DNA from: JBEVOS01 sp044226655
Lineage (GTDB): Bacteria; Pseudomonadota; Alphaproteobacteria; Caulobacterales; Aquidulcibacteraceae
Assembly (NCBI GenBank): GCA_044226655.1
Contig: JBGAGO010000004.1
Span: 62,001-126,000 of the forward strand
Direction of reading: 5' to 3'
DNA length: 64,000 nt
Position 1 is the stretch's first letter. Each line of letters opens with the position of its first letter. The position numbers and the translations under genes were made by a program. This document shows positions 8,147-16,820 of the stretch, in pieces. Under the pieces are notes generated by a model. That model was given only the letters and a program-made list of their open reading frames with translations. It was not told the origin of the DNA and made no database searches.

Positions 8147-10366
8147 TCAGAACACCGCGCGCGCCGCATAGAGCGCCGCGATCTCGGCTTCGCTATAGCC
8201 GGCTTCGGCCAAGAGCTCGCCGGTGTGTTCGCCGATGCGCGGCGCTGGGCGCGTGAAGCCGTGGGCGGCGCCGTCGCTTGCGCCATAGGCCGTCACGCCG
8301 AACACGCGCCCGAAATCGGCATGGTCATAGCGTTCGAAATAGCTGTTCTCGGCCAGGAACGCGTCTTGATAGGTGTCGTCGGCGCGGCGCGCGCGGGCGG
8401 CGGGCGCGCCGGCCTGCCGTAAGGCGCGCGCCGTCGGTTCGGCATCGCGCGCGGCGAACGCCGCGGCGAGGCATTCGCTCAGCGCGCCCTTGCGCGGCGC
8501 CGCCAGCGCGTGCGCGGGATCGGCTGGGAAATCTTCAAGCTTCAAGACCTGCGCCAAAGCCGCCGCCGCGGACGGCGTAACGCAATCGATCCCGATCCAG
8601 CCATCGCGGCAGGGATAAAACCGGCGCAGCGCCGTAACGCCCAGGCAATCGCGATCCCCATCATCCGGCGGCGGCGCGCCGTCGTAGCGCGTGAACGCGT
8701 GGGCCTGATAAAACACGCCTTGCCGCGCCAGCGCGGTGACGACCTCCTGCCCCGCGCCCGTGCGCAGCCGCGCGTAAAGCGCCGCGAGAATGGAGAACGC
8801 GCACACGGCCGCGCTGGCCACGTCATTGACCGCGATCTGATGATAGACCGGCGCCTGGCCCGCGCCGCCCTGGCGCTGCATCAGCCCGCTTTCGGCCTGC
8901 ACCAGCGGATCGAAGCCGGGCCAGGGCGCGCGCTCGCCAATGCGGCCATAGGCGGTGATCGAGCAGGACACGATGCGCGGATTGCGCGCCCGCAGCGCGG
9001 GATAGTCGATGCCGAGCCGCGTACGCACGCCCAGCCGAAAATTATCGAGCACGACATCAGCCCGCTCGGCGAGACGATGGAACACGCCGCGGCCGTCCTC
9101 CGATTTGAGATCGACTGCGAGCGCGCGCTTGCCGCGATTGAACGCCGCGCTGACCAGGCCGGAGGAGCGGAACGGATCGCCCTCCGCGCCTTCGACCTTG
9201 ATCACATCGGCGCCGAGGCTGGCCAGGATCGCGCCGGTCGAGGCGCCGGCGATCACCACGCCCATGTCCAGCACGCGCACGCCGTCCAGCAGCGCCGCGG
9301 CGCTATCTGTCGCCGCGCGCGCCGGCGATGCACTCCAATCGGGCGCCTCCGATCTCGTGAGCGCGGCGCGTACGGCGCCGGGGGTTTCGCTGAGATCGGC
9401 GCAGATGCCGGGCATCGCCACCAGGCCGCGCGCCTCATCGTGAATGCGCACCGCCATCTTGTTGGCCGCCACGGGCTCGCTCTCGAACCAGCTCTCGTTG
9501 TCGCGCACGGGCGCGCTGGGCACGCCGGCCGCACGCAGCGCATCGAGCCAATCGGCACGCGACCGCGTCTTGAACGCGGCGATGTAGAGCGGCTCGTCCG
9601 GCGTCATATCTTCGCCGCGCGGCGGCAAGCCCAGCACCTCGCGCGCATTCGAAATGAACGGCTCGAACAGAGAGCCCAGGAAAATCCAGACGCCGTCGGC
9701 GCATTCATAGACCCGGTAATTGGGCGCGCCGCCCGTCGGCCGCGCGGTCGCCATCGCAGAGGCGCCGACATCGCGGGTCGAGCCGTTCATTTGCGCGACG
9801 GCGTCGAGCCCCGACACACGCAGCCGGCGCCCGCGCCCATCGCGCGCCCGCGCGATCAGCGCCGCCGCGATCGTGGCCGCGCCCAACACGCCCTGCCCGT
9901 AGTGCAGAAGCGGCGCGATGAGATGCACAGGCTGGTCGGCGAAACTGCCCTGCCGGAACGCGACGGCCGAGATCGCGCTCAGCAGAAGATGCGAGGGCGG
10001 CAATTCGGATTCTTCGCCGGCATGGCCATAGGGCGGCAGCCAGGCATGGATCACCGCCGGATGGCGCGCGAGGACGGAGTCGGGCGCGAACGGCGATTGC
10101 GCCAGCGTGCGCGGACTGAGATCGAACACCGCCACGTCGGCGCGGGCCAGCAGGCGCTCGGCTTCGGCCGCGCCTGCCGCAGCGTCAAGATCGAGCGCAT
10201 AGAGCCGCTTATTGCGCCCCCACATCGCGGCATCGGGCGGATCGCGCGGCGAAGGCGGCGTGAGCTTGACCACGTCCGCCCCGAAATCGGCCAGCAGCAT
10301 GGCAGCGAGGGAGCCGGGCGCCTGGGTCGCGAAATCCAACACCCGCACGCCCGCAAACGCCGTCAT
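8147..10366 (-). CDS. Fused tandem CaiB/BaiF (family III) CoA-transferase
   Basis: A 739-residue protein made of two family III CoA-transferase domains, residues about 1-345 and 357-739, where single-domain members are about 400. Both begin with the family's strand (GVRVLDFATQAPGS and GVRVLDMGVVIAGA). The second copy keeps the region of the nucleophilic aspartate, D515 in IAVNDVASA, and ends in the usual C-terminal part. In the first copy the aligned position, counted back from AALIAR/AALYAR, is H155, so it probably does not form the acyl-aspartyl intermediate. The fusion may replace the interlocked homodimer. Start ATG 10366 follows GGGAGCATGT. Substrate not predictable. Confidence 0.85.
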   Translation of the reverse strand: MTAFAGVRVLDFATQAPGSLAAMLLADFGADVVKLTPPSPRDPPDAAMWGRNKRLYALDLDAAAGAAEAERLLARADVAVFDLSPRTLAQSPFAPDSVLARHPAVIHAWLPPYGHAGEESELPPSHLLLSAISAVAFRQGSFADQPVHLIAPLLHYGQGVLGAATIAAALIARARDGRGRRLRVSGLDAVAQMNGSTRDVGASAMATARPTGGAPNYRVYECADGVWIFLGSLFEPFISNAREVLGLPPRGEDMTPDEPLYIAAFKTRSRADWLDALRAAGVPSAPVRDNESWFESEPVAANKMAVRIHDEARGLVAMPGICADLSETPGAVRAALTRSEAPDWSASPARAATDSAAALLDGVRVLDMGVVIAGASTGAILASLGADVIKVEGAEGDPFRSSGLVSAAFNRGKRALAVDLKSEDGRGVFHRLAERADVVLDNFRLGVRTRLGIDYPALRARNPRIVSCSITAYGRIGERAPWPGFDPLVQAESGLMQRQGGAGQAPVYHQIAVNDVASAAVCAFSILAALYARLRTGAGQEVVTALARQGVFYQAHAFTRYDGAPPPDDGDRDCLGVTALRRFYPCRDGWIGIDCVTPSAAAALAQVLKLEDFPADPAHALAAPRKGALSECLAAAFAARDAEPTARALRQAGAPAARARRADDTYQDAFLAENSYFERYDHADFGRVFGVTAYGASDGAAHGFTRPAPRIGEHTGELLAEAGYSEAEIAALYAARAVF

Positions 10367-10443
10367 ACATGCTCCCGATCCGCTGTTTTGCCGGCATGGA
10401 AGCGCGTGGACGGTCCGCTGTCATCCCCTTTTACGCTCGCGGC

Positions 10444-10752
10444 CTAGCGGCGGCGGGCGCGCGACACTTCGAATTCGCCGCGCGCACCCATATCGGCGAG
10501 GCGGGCGCGCAGCCGGCGCAGGCCGTCATCCTGGTGCAGCAGCTTCTGCATCATCGTGCGCGAGCGCCGGCCCCGCAGACGCACATAGAGCAACGTATCC
10601 CGGATTTCGTAACCTTCGACGCTGATGAGGCGCGGCGCGGCGGCTTCGACAGCGCCGACGAGGCTTTCGGCCCAGCCCGATTTATCGTCCGCGCGCCAAT
10701 ACAGCGGATCGAGCGCCAATTGCAGCGTGAGCTGGCATTCCGCCTCGGCCAT
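10444..10752 (-). CDS. Small hypothetical protein
   Basis: A 102-residue protein with no family I recognise. The N-terminal half is acidic and hydrophobic, and the C-terminal half is rich in Arg (RGRRSRTMMQ, LRRLRARLADM, SRARRR), suggesting a nucleic-acid or membrane-surface contact. It is accepted because GAGGGATAG sits directly before the ATG at a normal distance. It is 77 bp upstream of the CoA-transferase on the same strand and divergent from the DOMON-like gene. Function unknown. Confidence 0.55.
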   Translation of the reverse strand: MAEAECQLTLQLALDPLYWRADDKSGWAESLVGAVEAAAPRLISVEGYEIRDTLLYVRLRGRRSRTMMQKLLHQDDGLRRLRARLADMGARGEFEVSRARRR

Positions 10753-10838
10753 CTATCCCTCAATCAAGCCGTTCGCGCCCCTTGCCAGCGCTGAAAAGTG
10801 TACGCGATGTTAACGCGCACGTCCGTTATATCTATGTC

Positions 10839-11378
10839 ATGCGCCGCGCACTTGTGCTCCATCCCGCGTTCCAATGTGCGCCCGTCAGCGCGCTCGACGC
10901 AGACATCGCGCGGCCCACGCCGTCGACTCTTCTGCTCCGCTTTACACTCGATGGTTCGCTCCCCGCGCTCGCCTTGCCGCAACCGGCCGCGCCGGCGCGC
11001 GCGGACGAACTCTGGAAGCACACCTGCTTCGAAGCCTTCCTCAAACCGTTCGGCGATGACCGCTATTTCGAATTCAACCTCGCGCCCTCGCGCCAATGGG
11101 CCGCCTATGCGTTCACAGACTATCGCGCCGGCATGCGCAACGCCGGTGAACTCGGCGCGCCCGACATTGCGATCACGCGCAGCGGCGATGATCGCTTCGA
11201 GCTGCGCGCCGCCTTCGATTTGAGCAAAGCCGGCGTCGAGGACGGCGCGTGGCGTGTGGGCCTCTCCGCCGTCATCGAAGAGCGCGGCGGCGCCATCTCC
11301 TATTGGGCGGCGCAACACGCACCCGGCCGGCCCGATTTTCATCACGCCGATAGCTTCTCACTCGTGCTATCTCTATGA
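10839..11378 (+). CDS. DOMON-like domain protein
   Basis: A 179-residue protein resembling the short DOMON-like proteins of sphingomonads and caulobacters. Diagnostic stretches are the N-terminal LHPAF, a PAPARADELWKHTCFEAFL segment around residues 55-75, FEFNLAPSRQWAAYAF and a C-terminal SYWAAQHAPGRPDFHH. This beta-sandwich is related to haem- and sugar-binding domains, but no function is known for the soluble bacterial form. No signal peptide is visible. ATG 10839 is chosen because family members start shortly before the LHP motif; an in-frame start at 10782 would add residues unlike the family. Confidence 0.7.
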   Translation: MRRALVLHPAFQCAPVSALDADIARPTPSTLLLRFTLDGSLPALALPQPAAPARADELWKHTCFEAFLKPFGDDRYFEFNLAPSRQWAAYAFTDYRAGMRNAGELGAPDIAITRSGDDRFELRAAFDLSKAGVEDGAWRVGLSAVIEERGGAISYWAAQHAPGRPDFHHADSFSLVLSL

Positions 11379-11405
11379 GACCGACGCCATAAGGGAGCGT
11401 CTGAA

Positions 11406-11909
11406 TTGCAGAAATTCTTACTAGTAGCTGCCTTGCTTTTGACTCCGCCAGCTTTTGCACAAAGCAACTCGACGGCTTGTGCAGCATCGGAACAGTTTGA
11501 AGTGGACGCTCACGTGCAGCAAATCGCCGAAGCATATGCATTGGACGCGGTCGACCTTGCCCGAGATAACTTTGGCAATACACTTGATTGGAGTGATGCA
11601 AGCGTCTCGTCCGTCGAAGACATGTTGGCGGAACTCTACACGCAGCGCGGTGTCGCGCGTCCTTCAGAAGACCAAGTTTGGACTGTTGCGAAGGCGTTCG
11701 GAAGCTATATCGGCGAGGTCTTCCGCAGAAATCACGGCGCTACGTGGGGAATGACGTCGGTCAACGGCGAAGCACTCCCCGGAATCCAAGGGTCAAACTC
11801 ATGTGCGCTTTTCTGGCCCTGGAGCAAAGTCTTTGGTCGCCTGAGCAATGGGTCCGAGGACAACGTTTGGACCTACTATCAAGTGCTCATGGTCGGTGAA
11901 CACCAATGA
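11406..11909 (+). CDS. Secreted protein with a GSYIGEV-type domain, AT-richer than its neighbours
   Basis: A 167-residue protein starting at TTG with GGGAG eight bases upstream. Residues 1-19 are a signal peptide (MQKFLLVAALLLTPPAFAQ). The mature part has LDWSDASVSSVEDMLAELY followed by FGSYIGEVFRRNHGATWG and a WPWSKVFGRLSNGSEDN block. From memory this resembles a widespread uncharacterised small bacterial domain; I cannot name a Pfam entry with certainty. Composition is visibly AT-richer: about 52% GC by hand count over 11461-11580 against about 67% just inside the next gene, which hints at later acquisition. Its TGA overlaps the ATG of the NamZ gene (ATGA), so translation is coupled. Confidence 0.65.
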   Translation: MQKFLLVAALLLTPPAFAQSNSTACAASEQFEVDAHVQQIAEAYALDAVDLARDNFGNTLDWSDASVSSVEDMLAELYTQRGVARPSEDQVWTVAKAFGSYIGEVFRRNHGATWGMTSVNGEALPGIQGSNSCALFWPWSKVFGRLSNGSEDNVWTYYQVLMVGEHQ

Positions 11910-13111
11910 AATTCGGCCTCGACCGCCTGCTCGAAGAGCCCAGCCTGCGCGCGCCTTTGCGGGGCAAGCGCGTGGCGCTGCTGGCGCACCCCGCTTCCGT
12001 CACGCGCGATCTCACGCATGCGCTCGATGCGCTGGCGGCGACGGGCGATCTCAATCTCACCGCCGCCTTTGGCCCGCAGCACGGCCTGCGCGGCGATAAG
12101 CAGGACAACATGGTCGAAAGCCCGGATTTCAACGATCCGGTTCTGGGCGTGCCGGTGTTCAGCCTTTACGGCCAGGTGCGCAAGCCGACGGATGCGTCGA
12201 TGGAGACGTTCGACGTGATGCTCGTCGATCTCCAGGACCTCGGCTGCCGCATCTACACCTTCATCACGACCTTGCGCTACGCGCTCGAAGCGGCGGCGCA
12301 GCATGGCAAAGCGGTGTGGGTGCTCGATCGGCCGAACCCGGTCGGGCGGCCGATCGAAGGGCTGACTTTGCGCGCCGGCTGGGAAAGCTTCGTGGGCGCC
12401 GGGCCGATGCCGATGCGCCATGGCCTGACGCTTGGCGAACTCGGCCATTGGTTCATCAAGCGCTTGAAGCTCGACGTCGATTATCGCGTGATCGCGATGG
12501 AAAGCTGGCGCCCGGACGATGCGCCCGGCTTCGGCTGGCCGCTCGGCGAGCGCACCTGGGTCAATCCGAGCCCCAACGCGCCCAACCTCTTCATGGCGCG
12601 CGCCTATGCCGGCACGGTGATGCTGGAAGGCGCCACGCTCTCGGAAGGCCGCGGCACGACGCGCCCGCTCGAACTCTTCGGCGCGCCCGATATCGATGCA
12701 CGCCGCGTGATCGCGGAGATGCACGCGCTCGCGCCGCACTGGCTCCAAGGCTGCCGCCTGCGCGATTGCTGGTTCGAGCCGACGTTTCACAAACATGTCG
12801 GCAAGCTGTGCAGCGGCGTGCAGATCCATACCGAAGATCCCGCGCATTACGATCACGCCGCGTTCAAGCCCTGGCGGGTGCAGGCGCTCGCCTTCAAGGC
12901 GATCCGCCGGCTCGCTCCGGGCTACGACCTCTGGCGCGATTTTCCCTACGAGTACGAAATCGGGAAGCTGCCGATCAACGTCATCAATGGCGGGCCGGCG
13001 CTCAAGGATTGGGTGGACGATTCGGACGCCGCGCCGGGCGATCTCGACGCGCTGGCCGCGCCCGATGAGGGCGCCTGGGCCGAGGAACGGCGGCCTTTCC
13101 TGCTCTATTGA
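11906..13111 (+). CDS. namZ: NamZ-type exo-beta-N-acetylmuramidase (DUF1343, GH171)
   Basis: A 401-residue protein of the DUF1343 family, whose Bacillus member NamZ removes terminal MurNAc from peptidoglycan fragments. Family landmarks are present in order: LLAHPASVTRD, FGPQHGLRGDKQDNM near residue 55, LVDLQDLGCRIYTF near 110, VLDRPNPVGRPIEG near 140 and ATLSEGRGTTRPLELFGAP near 245. Length fits a single-domain member. There is no signal peptide, so it would act in the cytoplasm on recycled muropeptides unless exported another way. The ATG overlaps the previous stop. The organism also encodes M15 and M23 peptidases in this window, consistent with wall turnover. Confidence 0.85.
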   Translation: MKFGLDRLLEEPSLRAPLRGKRVALLAHPASVTRDLTHALDALAATGDLNLTAAFGPQHGLRGDKQDNMVESPDFNDPVLGVPVFSLYGQVRKPTDASMETFDVMLVDLQDLGCRIYTFITTLRYALEAAAQHGKAVWVLDRPNPVGRPIEGLTLRAGWESFVGAGPMPMRHGLTLGELGHWFIKRLKLDVDYRVIAMESWRPDDAPGFGWPLGERTWVNPSPNAPNLFMARAYAGTVMLEGATLSEGRGTTRPLELFGAPDIDARRVIAEMHALAPHWLQGCRLRDCWFEPTFHKHVGKLCSGVQIHTEDPAHYDHAAFKPWRVQALAFKAIRRLAPGYDLWRDFPYEYEIGKLPINVINGGPALKDWVDDSDAAPGDLDALAAPDEGAWAEERRPFLLY

Positions 13112-13313
13112 GGGGCTGCAGCCATCACCAAATCGCGTGTTGCCCCTGGGCGGTTTCCTTGGTACGCAGCCCCATCACTCGTTCTTGGGTCGGCGCGCCA
13201 CCAAGCCTGCTGCGTTCGCTGAACGCCCCGCTGCCGGGCCTGCCCTTCACCAACATTTCGATGCGATCACGCAGCGCATTTCTGCTGCGTGCACCTATAG
13301 TAAGGCACGACTT

Positions 13314-13523
13314 ATGACGACTGGGACCGTGAAGTGGTTCAACAGCCAAAAGGGCTTTGGTTTCATTCAGCCGGATGACGGCGGCGCGGACGTGTTCGTC
13401 CACATCTCGGCCGTGGAGCGCGCCGGCCTGCGCACGCTGAACGAAGGCCAGAAGATCAGCTTCGAGCTGGAAAAGGACAAGCGCAGCGGCAAGATGTCTG
13501 CGGGATCGCTCGCCGCCGTCTAA
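13314..13523 (+). CDS. CspA-family cold-shock protein
   Basis: A 69-residue single cold-shock domain. RNP1 is KGFGFIQ (residues 13-19) and RNP2 is DVFVHIS (27-33), with the usual GTVKWFN start, so it binds single-stranded nucleic acid in the cytoplasm and melts RNA structure. ATG 13314 follows AAGG ten bases upstream. About 200 bp separate it from the preceding gene, long enough for a structured 5' leader of the kind seen in cold-shock genes, though I cannot assign one. A strong intrinsic terminator follows at 13547-13577. Confidence 0.93.
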   Translation: MTTGTVKWFNSQKGFGFIQPDDGGADVFVHISAVERAGLRTLNEGQKISFELEKDKRSGKMSAGSLAAV

Positions 13524-13546
13524 GCACGCGCCATCGCGAATTGGAG

Positions 13547-13577
13547 CGGGGCCGCACTTGCCGTGCGGCCCCGTTTT
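13547..13577 (+). terminator. Rho-independent terminator of the cold-shock gene
   Basis: A perfect 11-bp stem (CGGGGCCGCAC / GTGCGGCCCCG) with a five-base loop, followed directly by TTTT. It lies 23 bp after the csp stop and could also stop weak transcription from the convergent TauD-like gene. Confidence 0.9.
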
Positions 13578-13593
13578 CATGTCTGCGCCACGC

Positions 13594-14451
13594 TCAGGCC
13601 GGCTTGCGCGAGCGGTGATAGGGCCGATCGCCGAGGATGGTGGCGCGGATCATCACACGCCGGTTCGGCAGATAATCGTTCACGGCGTAATGCTGGGTGA
13701 TGCGATTGTCCCAGAACGCGACCGCATTGTCCTTCCAGCGCCAGCGCACTTGGAATTCCGGCTTCTGAATGTGCTCGAACAGCATGGAGAGGATCGCGTC
13801 GCTCTCCTTGCGCTTGATGCCCGCGATCCGCTCGGTGAAAGCGAAATTGACGAACAGGCCATCCTCGCCGGTTTCAGGATGGGTGCGGATGACGGGATGG
13901 CGCACGGGCGGGTGCGCTTCGACCGCGGCGGCATGCTTCTCGGCGCCCGCCTGCTTGGCCACCACGCCGCGCTGGGGAAAGCCGCGCGCGAAATCATGCA
14001 CGGCGTCGAGCTGAGACAGGAAATCCCGGAACGGCGTCGACAGCGTTTCGTACGCCGCCTTCATGCTCGACCAGCAGGTATCGCCGCCATCGGCCGGCAG
14101 CAGGCGCGCATAGAGAATGGCGCCGAGCGGCGGCGTTTCGATGAACGTGACATCGGTGTGCCACGCATCATTGTCGGTCGGGTTTTCCTTGTGGTTGTCG
14201 AGCGTGAACAGCTCCGGCGCCTCGGGCACGCCGGGATAGAGCGGATGGGTGTGGAGCGCGCCGAACCGCGCCGCGAAATCGCGGTGCTGCGTGGGCGTCA
14301 TGTGCTGATCTTCGAAGAAGATCACGTGATGCTTCAGCAGCGCCTCGCGAACGTCGTGAATCTGCTCTTCATCGAGCTTTTTGGACAGATCGACGCCTTC
14401 AATGACGGCCCCGATCGTGGGCGTGAGGCGGCGGATGAGGGGACGTGGCAC
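13594..14451 (-). CDS. TauD/TfdA-family Fe(II)/2-oxoglutarate dioxygenase
   Basis: A 285-residue enzyme of the taurine dioxygenase family. The metal triad is H98-x-D100 in WHTDVTF with distal H254 in NRITQHYA, and R269 in RRVMIRAT binds 2-oxoglutarate. IGAVIEGVDL near the N-terminus is also family-typical. It should hydroxylate a small substrate with release of CO2 and succinate. Taurine is one option, but related enzymes act on other sulfonates, sulfates, herbicides or amino-acid derivatives, and no sulfonate transporter is next to it. The NMT1-type ABC importer at 52.3-54.9 kb is far away. Monocistronic, convergent with csp. Confidence 0.85.
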   Translation of the reverse strand: MPRPLIRRLTPTIGAVIEGVDLSKKLDEEQIHDVREALLKHHVIFFEDQHMTPTQHRDFAARFGALHTHPLYPGVPEAPELFTLDNHKENPTDNDAWHTDVTFIETPPLGAILYARLLPADGGDTCWSSMKAAYETLSTPFRDFLSQLDAVHDFARGFPQRGVVAKQAGAEKHAAAVEAHPPVRHPVIRTHPETGEDGLFVNFAFTERIAGIKRKESDAILSMLFEHIQKPEFQVRWRWKDNAVAFWDNRITQHYAVNDYLPNRRVMIRATILGDRPYHRSRKPA

Positions 14452-14591
14452 GGGCGGCCGCTCCTATGGAACCTGGCGCCCACTATGCCGGCGCGCCCGC
14501 CGGCGCTCAATGGCCGGCACGCGCCGCGCATTTTTCTTTTCCTGTCTGTCGGATAGAGCGGAGCTAAACCGTCTTCGGGAAAGAGGCCCCC

Positions 14592-14957
14592 ATGCTTTAC
14601 GCCTTCCTCTGTTACAACAATGAGCGCGTCGTCACCGCCTGGTCGAAAGAGGAGGATGACGCCGTCATGGCGCGCCTGGACGTCGTCCATCAAAAGCTCA
14701 AAGCGTCCGGCCAATACCGCGGCTCGCTCCGGCTCATGCCGACCACGGCGGCCACCACGCTCATCAAGGAAAAGGACCTCGTGCTCGACGGGCCCTACGC
14801 GGAAACCAAAGAAGCCCTGCTCGGCTTCTATGTGATCGATTGCGCCTCACTCGAGGACGCAATCGAGATCGCGCGCGATCTGGGCAAGGCCAATCCGGGC
14901 GGCGCCTACGAAATCCGGCCCGTGCGCTATTCCGACGACGCGCTGGCGCCCGCGTGA
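14592..14957 (+). CDS. YCII-related DGPF-domain protein (first copy)
   Basis: A 121-residue protein with the DGPF/YCII fold. It opens MLYAFLCYNN and has LVLDGPYAETKEALLGFYVID, where DGPY replaces DGPF, followed by ENPGG-like KANPGGAYEIRPV. Such proteins accompany ECF sigma factors of the ECF42 group, and the stop here overlaps the sigma gene's GTG (GTGA). No enzymatic activity is established for the family, although the ferredoxin-like fold and conserved His/Asp suggest small-molecule binding. Confidence 0.85.
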   Translation: MLYAFLCYNNERVVTAWSKEEDDAVMARLDVVHQKLKASGQYRGSLRLMPTTAATTLIKEKDLVLDGPYAETKEALLGFYVIDCASLEDAIEIARDLGKANPGGAYEIRPVRYSDDALAPA

Positions 14958-16201
14958 GCGAAACCGCGTGGATCGCCGCGGCGCTGACGGCCGCGCGCCC
15001 ACAAGCTGTCAGCGCGCTCCTGCGCCATTTCCGCAATCTCGATATCGCCGAAGAGGCCTATCAGGAGGCGTGCCTGCGCGCGCTTAAGCATTGGCCGAAC
15101 AACGGCCCGCCGCGCGATCCGGCGGCTTGGCTCATCTTCGTGGGCCGCAATGCCGGCATCGATGCCGTGCGCAAGAAAAGCCGCGAAACCGATCTGCCGG
15201 AAGAAGACCAGCTCTCCGATCTCGGCGACGCCGAGGGCGCGCTCGCCGAGACGCTGGACGCGCGCGATTATCGCGACGACGTGCTGCGTCTGATGTTCGT
15301 GTGCTGCCCGCCCGATCTGCCGGCGACGCAGCAGATCGCGCTCGCTCTGCGTATCGTTTCGGGCTTGAGCGTCGGCCAGATCGCGCGCGCATTCCTGGTG
15401 TCGGAAACCGCGATGGAGCAGCGCATCACGCGCGCCAAGCGCAAGATCGCTGCAGCCGGCGCCGTGTTCGAAGCGCCAGCGGCGCCCGAACGCACCGCCC
15501 GCCTCGCCGCCGTCGCGGCCATGCTCTATCTGCTGTTCAATGAAGGCTATTCCGCTGCTTCGCGCGACGCCGAGGCGCGCGCGCCACTGTGCGCGGAAGC
15601 CATGCGGCTGACGCGGCTCCTGCTGCAGCTCTTCCCGGCCGAGCCCGAGATCATGGGCCTGCTCGCGCTGATGCTGTTGCAGCATGCGCGCAGCGCCGCC
15701 CGGTTCGACGCCGCGGGCGATATCGTGCTGCTCGACGCGCAGGACCGTGCGCGATGGGATCAGAGCGAGATCAGCGAGGGCCTCGCCCTGCTCGACAAAG
15801 CCATGCGCCACCGGCTGCGCGGCCCTTACCAAATCCAGGCCGCGATCGCCGCGCTGCACGATCGCGCGCATACAGCCGCGGAGACCGATTGGGTGCAGAT
15901 CGATTTGCTCTACGCCGCGCTCGAAGAGCTGCAGCCGTCGCCGGTCGTCACGCTCAACCGCGCCGTCGCGGTGTCGAAAGCGCGCGGCGCGGCGGCGGCG
16001 CTTGAGATGATCGCGCCGCTGGAGGCGCGGCTTTCGAGCTATTTCTATTTCCACGGTCTGCGCGGCGCGCTTTTGCAACAGCTTGGCCGCAATTCTGAAG
16101 CGCGTGAAGCGCTGGGCCGCGCCATCGCGCTCGCGCAATCGCCGGCGGAAGCCGCACACATTCGCGCGCAGCTCGATCAGCTCGCGGCGGATTCCGGCTG
16201 A
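14954..16201 (+). CDS. ECF42-type RNA polymerase sigma factor with C-terminal helical extension
   Basis: A 415-residue sigma factor, about twice the usual ECF length. Region 2 lies at residues about 15-75 (EEAYQEACLRALKHW, then AAWLIFVGRNAGIDAVRK) and region 4 at about 115-165 (LSVGQIARAFLVSETAMEQR). The remaining 250 residues form the helical C-terminal domain of this group, beginning LYLLFNEGY and containing TPR-like helices (PSPVVTLNRAVAVSKARG). No anti-sigma factor is adjacent, as expected for ECF42, where the C-terminal domain regulates activity. GTG 14954 is chosen because it overlaps the upstream stop. It is flanked by two DGPF genes, its likely targets. Confidence 0.88.
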   Translation: MSETAWIAAALTAARPQAVSALLRHFRNLDIAEEAYQEACLRALKHWPNNGPPRDPAAWLIFVGRNAGIDAVRKKSRETDLPEEDQLSDLGDAEGALAETLDARDYRDDVLRLMFVCCPPDLPATQQIALALRIVSGLSVGQIARAFLVSETAMEQRITRAKRKIAAAGAVFEAPAAPERTARLAAVAAMLYLLFNEGYSAASRDAEARAPLCAEAMRLTRLLLQLFPAEPEIMGLLALMLLQHARSAARFDAAGDIVLLDAQDRARWDQSEISEGLALLDKAMRHRLRGPYQIQAAIAALHDRAHTAAETDWVQIDLLYAALEELQPSPVVTLNRAVAVSKARGAAAALEMIAPLEARLSSYFYFHGLRGALLQQLGRNSEAREALGRAIALAQSPAEAAHIRAQLDQLAADSG

Positions 16202-16303
16202 TATTTTTCGCCGCGCCGTCGGCGCCAAATCCGCCGCGGCGTCTTTTAGAAGACAGCGGCGCGCCGCCCTCGTCGAACGCCGTTGATCGAAGGAGCCCGA
16301 CAG

Positions 16304-16660
16304 ATGCGCTTTCTCACTCTCTATACGCCCGCGCAGCCGCCGAGCGGCCCGCCCTCGGCCGAGCATATGCAGCAAATGGGCGCCCTCATGGAGCGCATGA
16401 TGAAGACCGGCGCCTTGGTGATGACGGGCGGCGTGCTTTCCAGCGCCACGGGCGCCAAAGTGAAGCTGGCGCGCGGCGCCTATGACATCGCTCTTGGTCC
16501 CTTCTCCACCGGCTCCGTGCTGATGGGCGCAGCCGGCTGGGCGATTCTCGATGCGCCCTCGCGTGAGGCCGTCATCGAGATGGTCAAAGAATTTCTGGCC
16601 GTGGCCGGTGACGGGACCTCCGAGCTGATCCAGCTGATGGAAGGCCCCCCGCCTTCGTGA
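16304..16660 (+). CDS. YCII-related DGPF-domain protein (second copy)
   Basis: A 118-residue YCII-family protein with MRFLTLYTP at its start and ALMERMMKTGALVMTGGV in the helix. The DGPF position is changed to ALGPFSTG. AAGGAG stands eight bases before ATG 16304. It is downstream of the sigma factor with a 102-bp gap, so it may have its own promoter, possibly recognised by that sigma factor. It differs clearly from the first copy, so it is not a recent duplicate. Confidence 0.82.
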   Translation: MRFLTLYTPAQPPSGPPSAEHMQQMGALMERMMKTGALVMTGGVLSSATGAKVKLARGAYDIALGPFSTGSVLMGAAGWAILDAPSREAVIEMVKEFLAVAGDGTSELIQLMEGPPPS

Positions 16661-16820
16661 GGCGCGCTGCGCGCCCATCCAACAGCATCGTAACTGACGT
16701 TGTATCCCCAGATCACGCCAAAAACGGGAAATCGCCAAGATTTCGGCGCCGTTGGACACACAAGTGGCGGCCGCGGCGGCGATCGGGCCGCCGCGCGCAG
16801 CGCCAAGGGCCAAGTCACAG

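Noticed and set aside
16661..16678. GGCGCGC-T-GCGCGCC hairpin after the second DGPF gene as terminator
   Set aside because: There is no T-run after the stem, so intrinsic termination is not supported.
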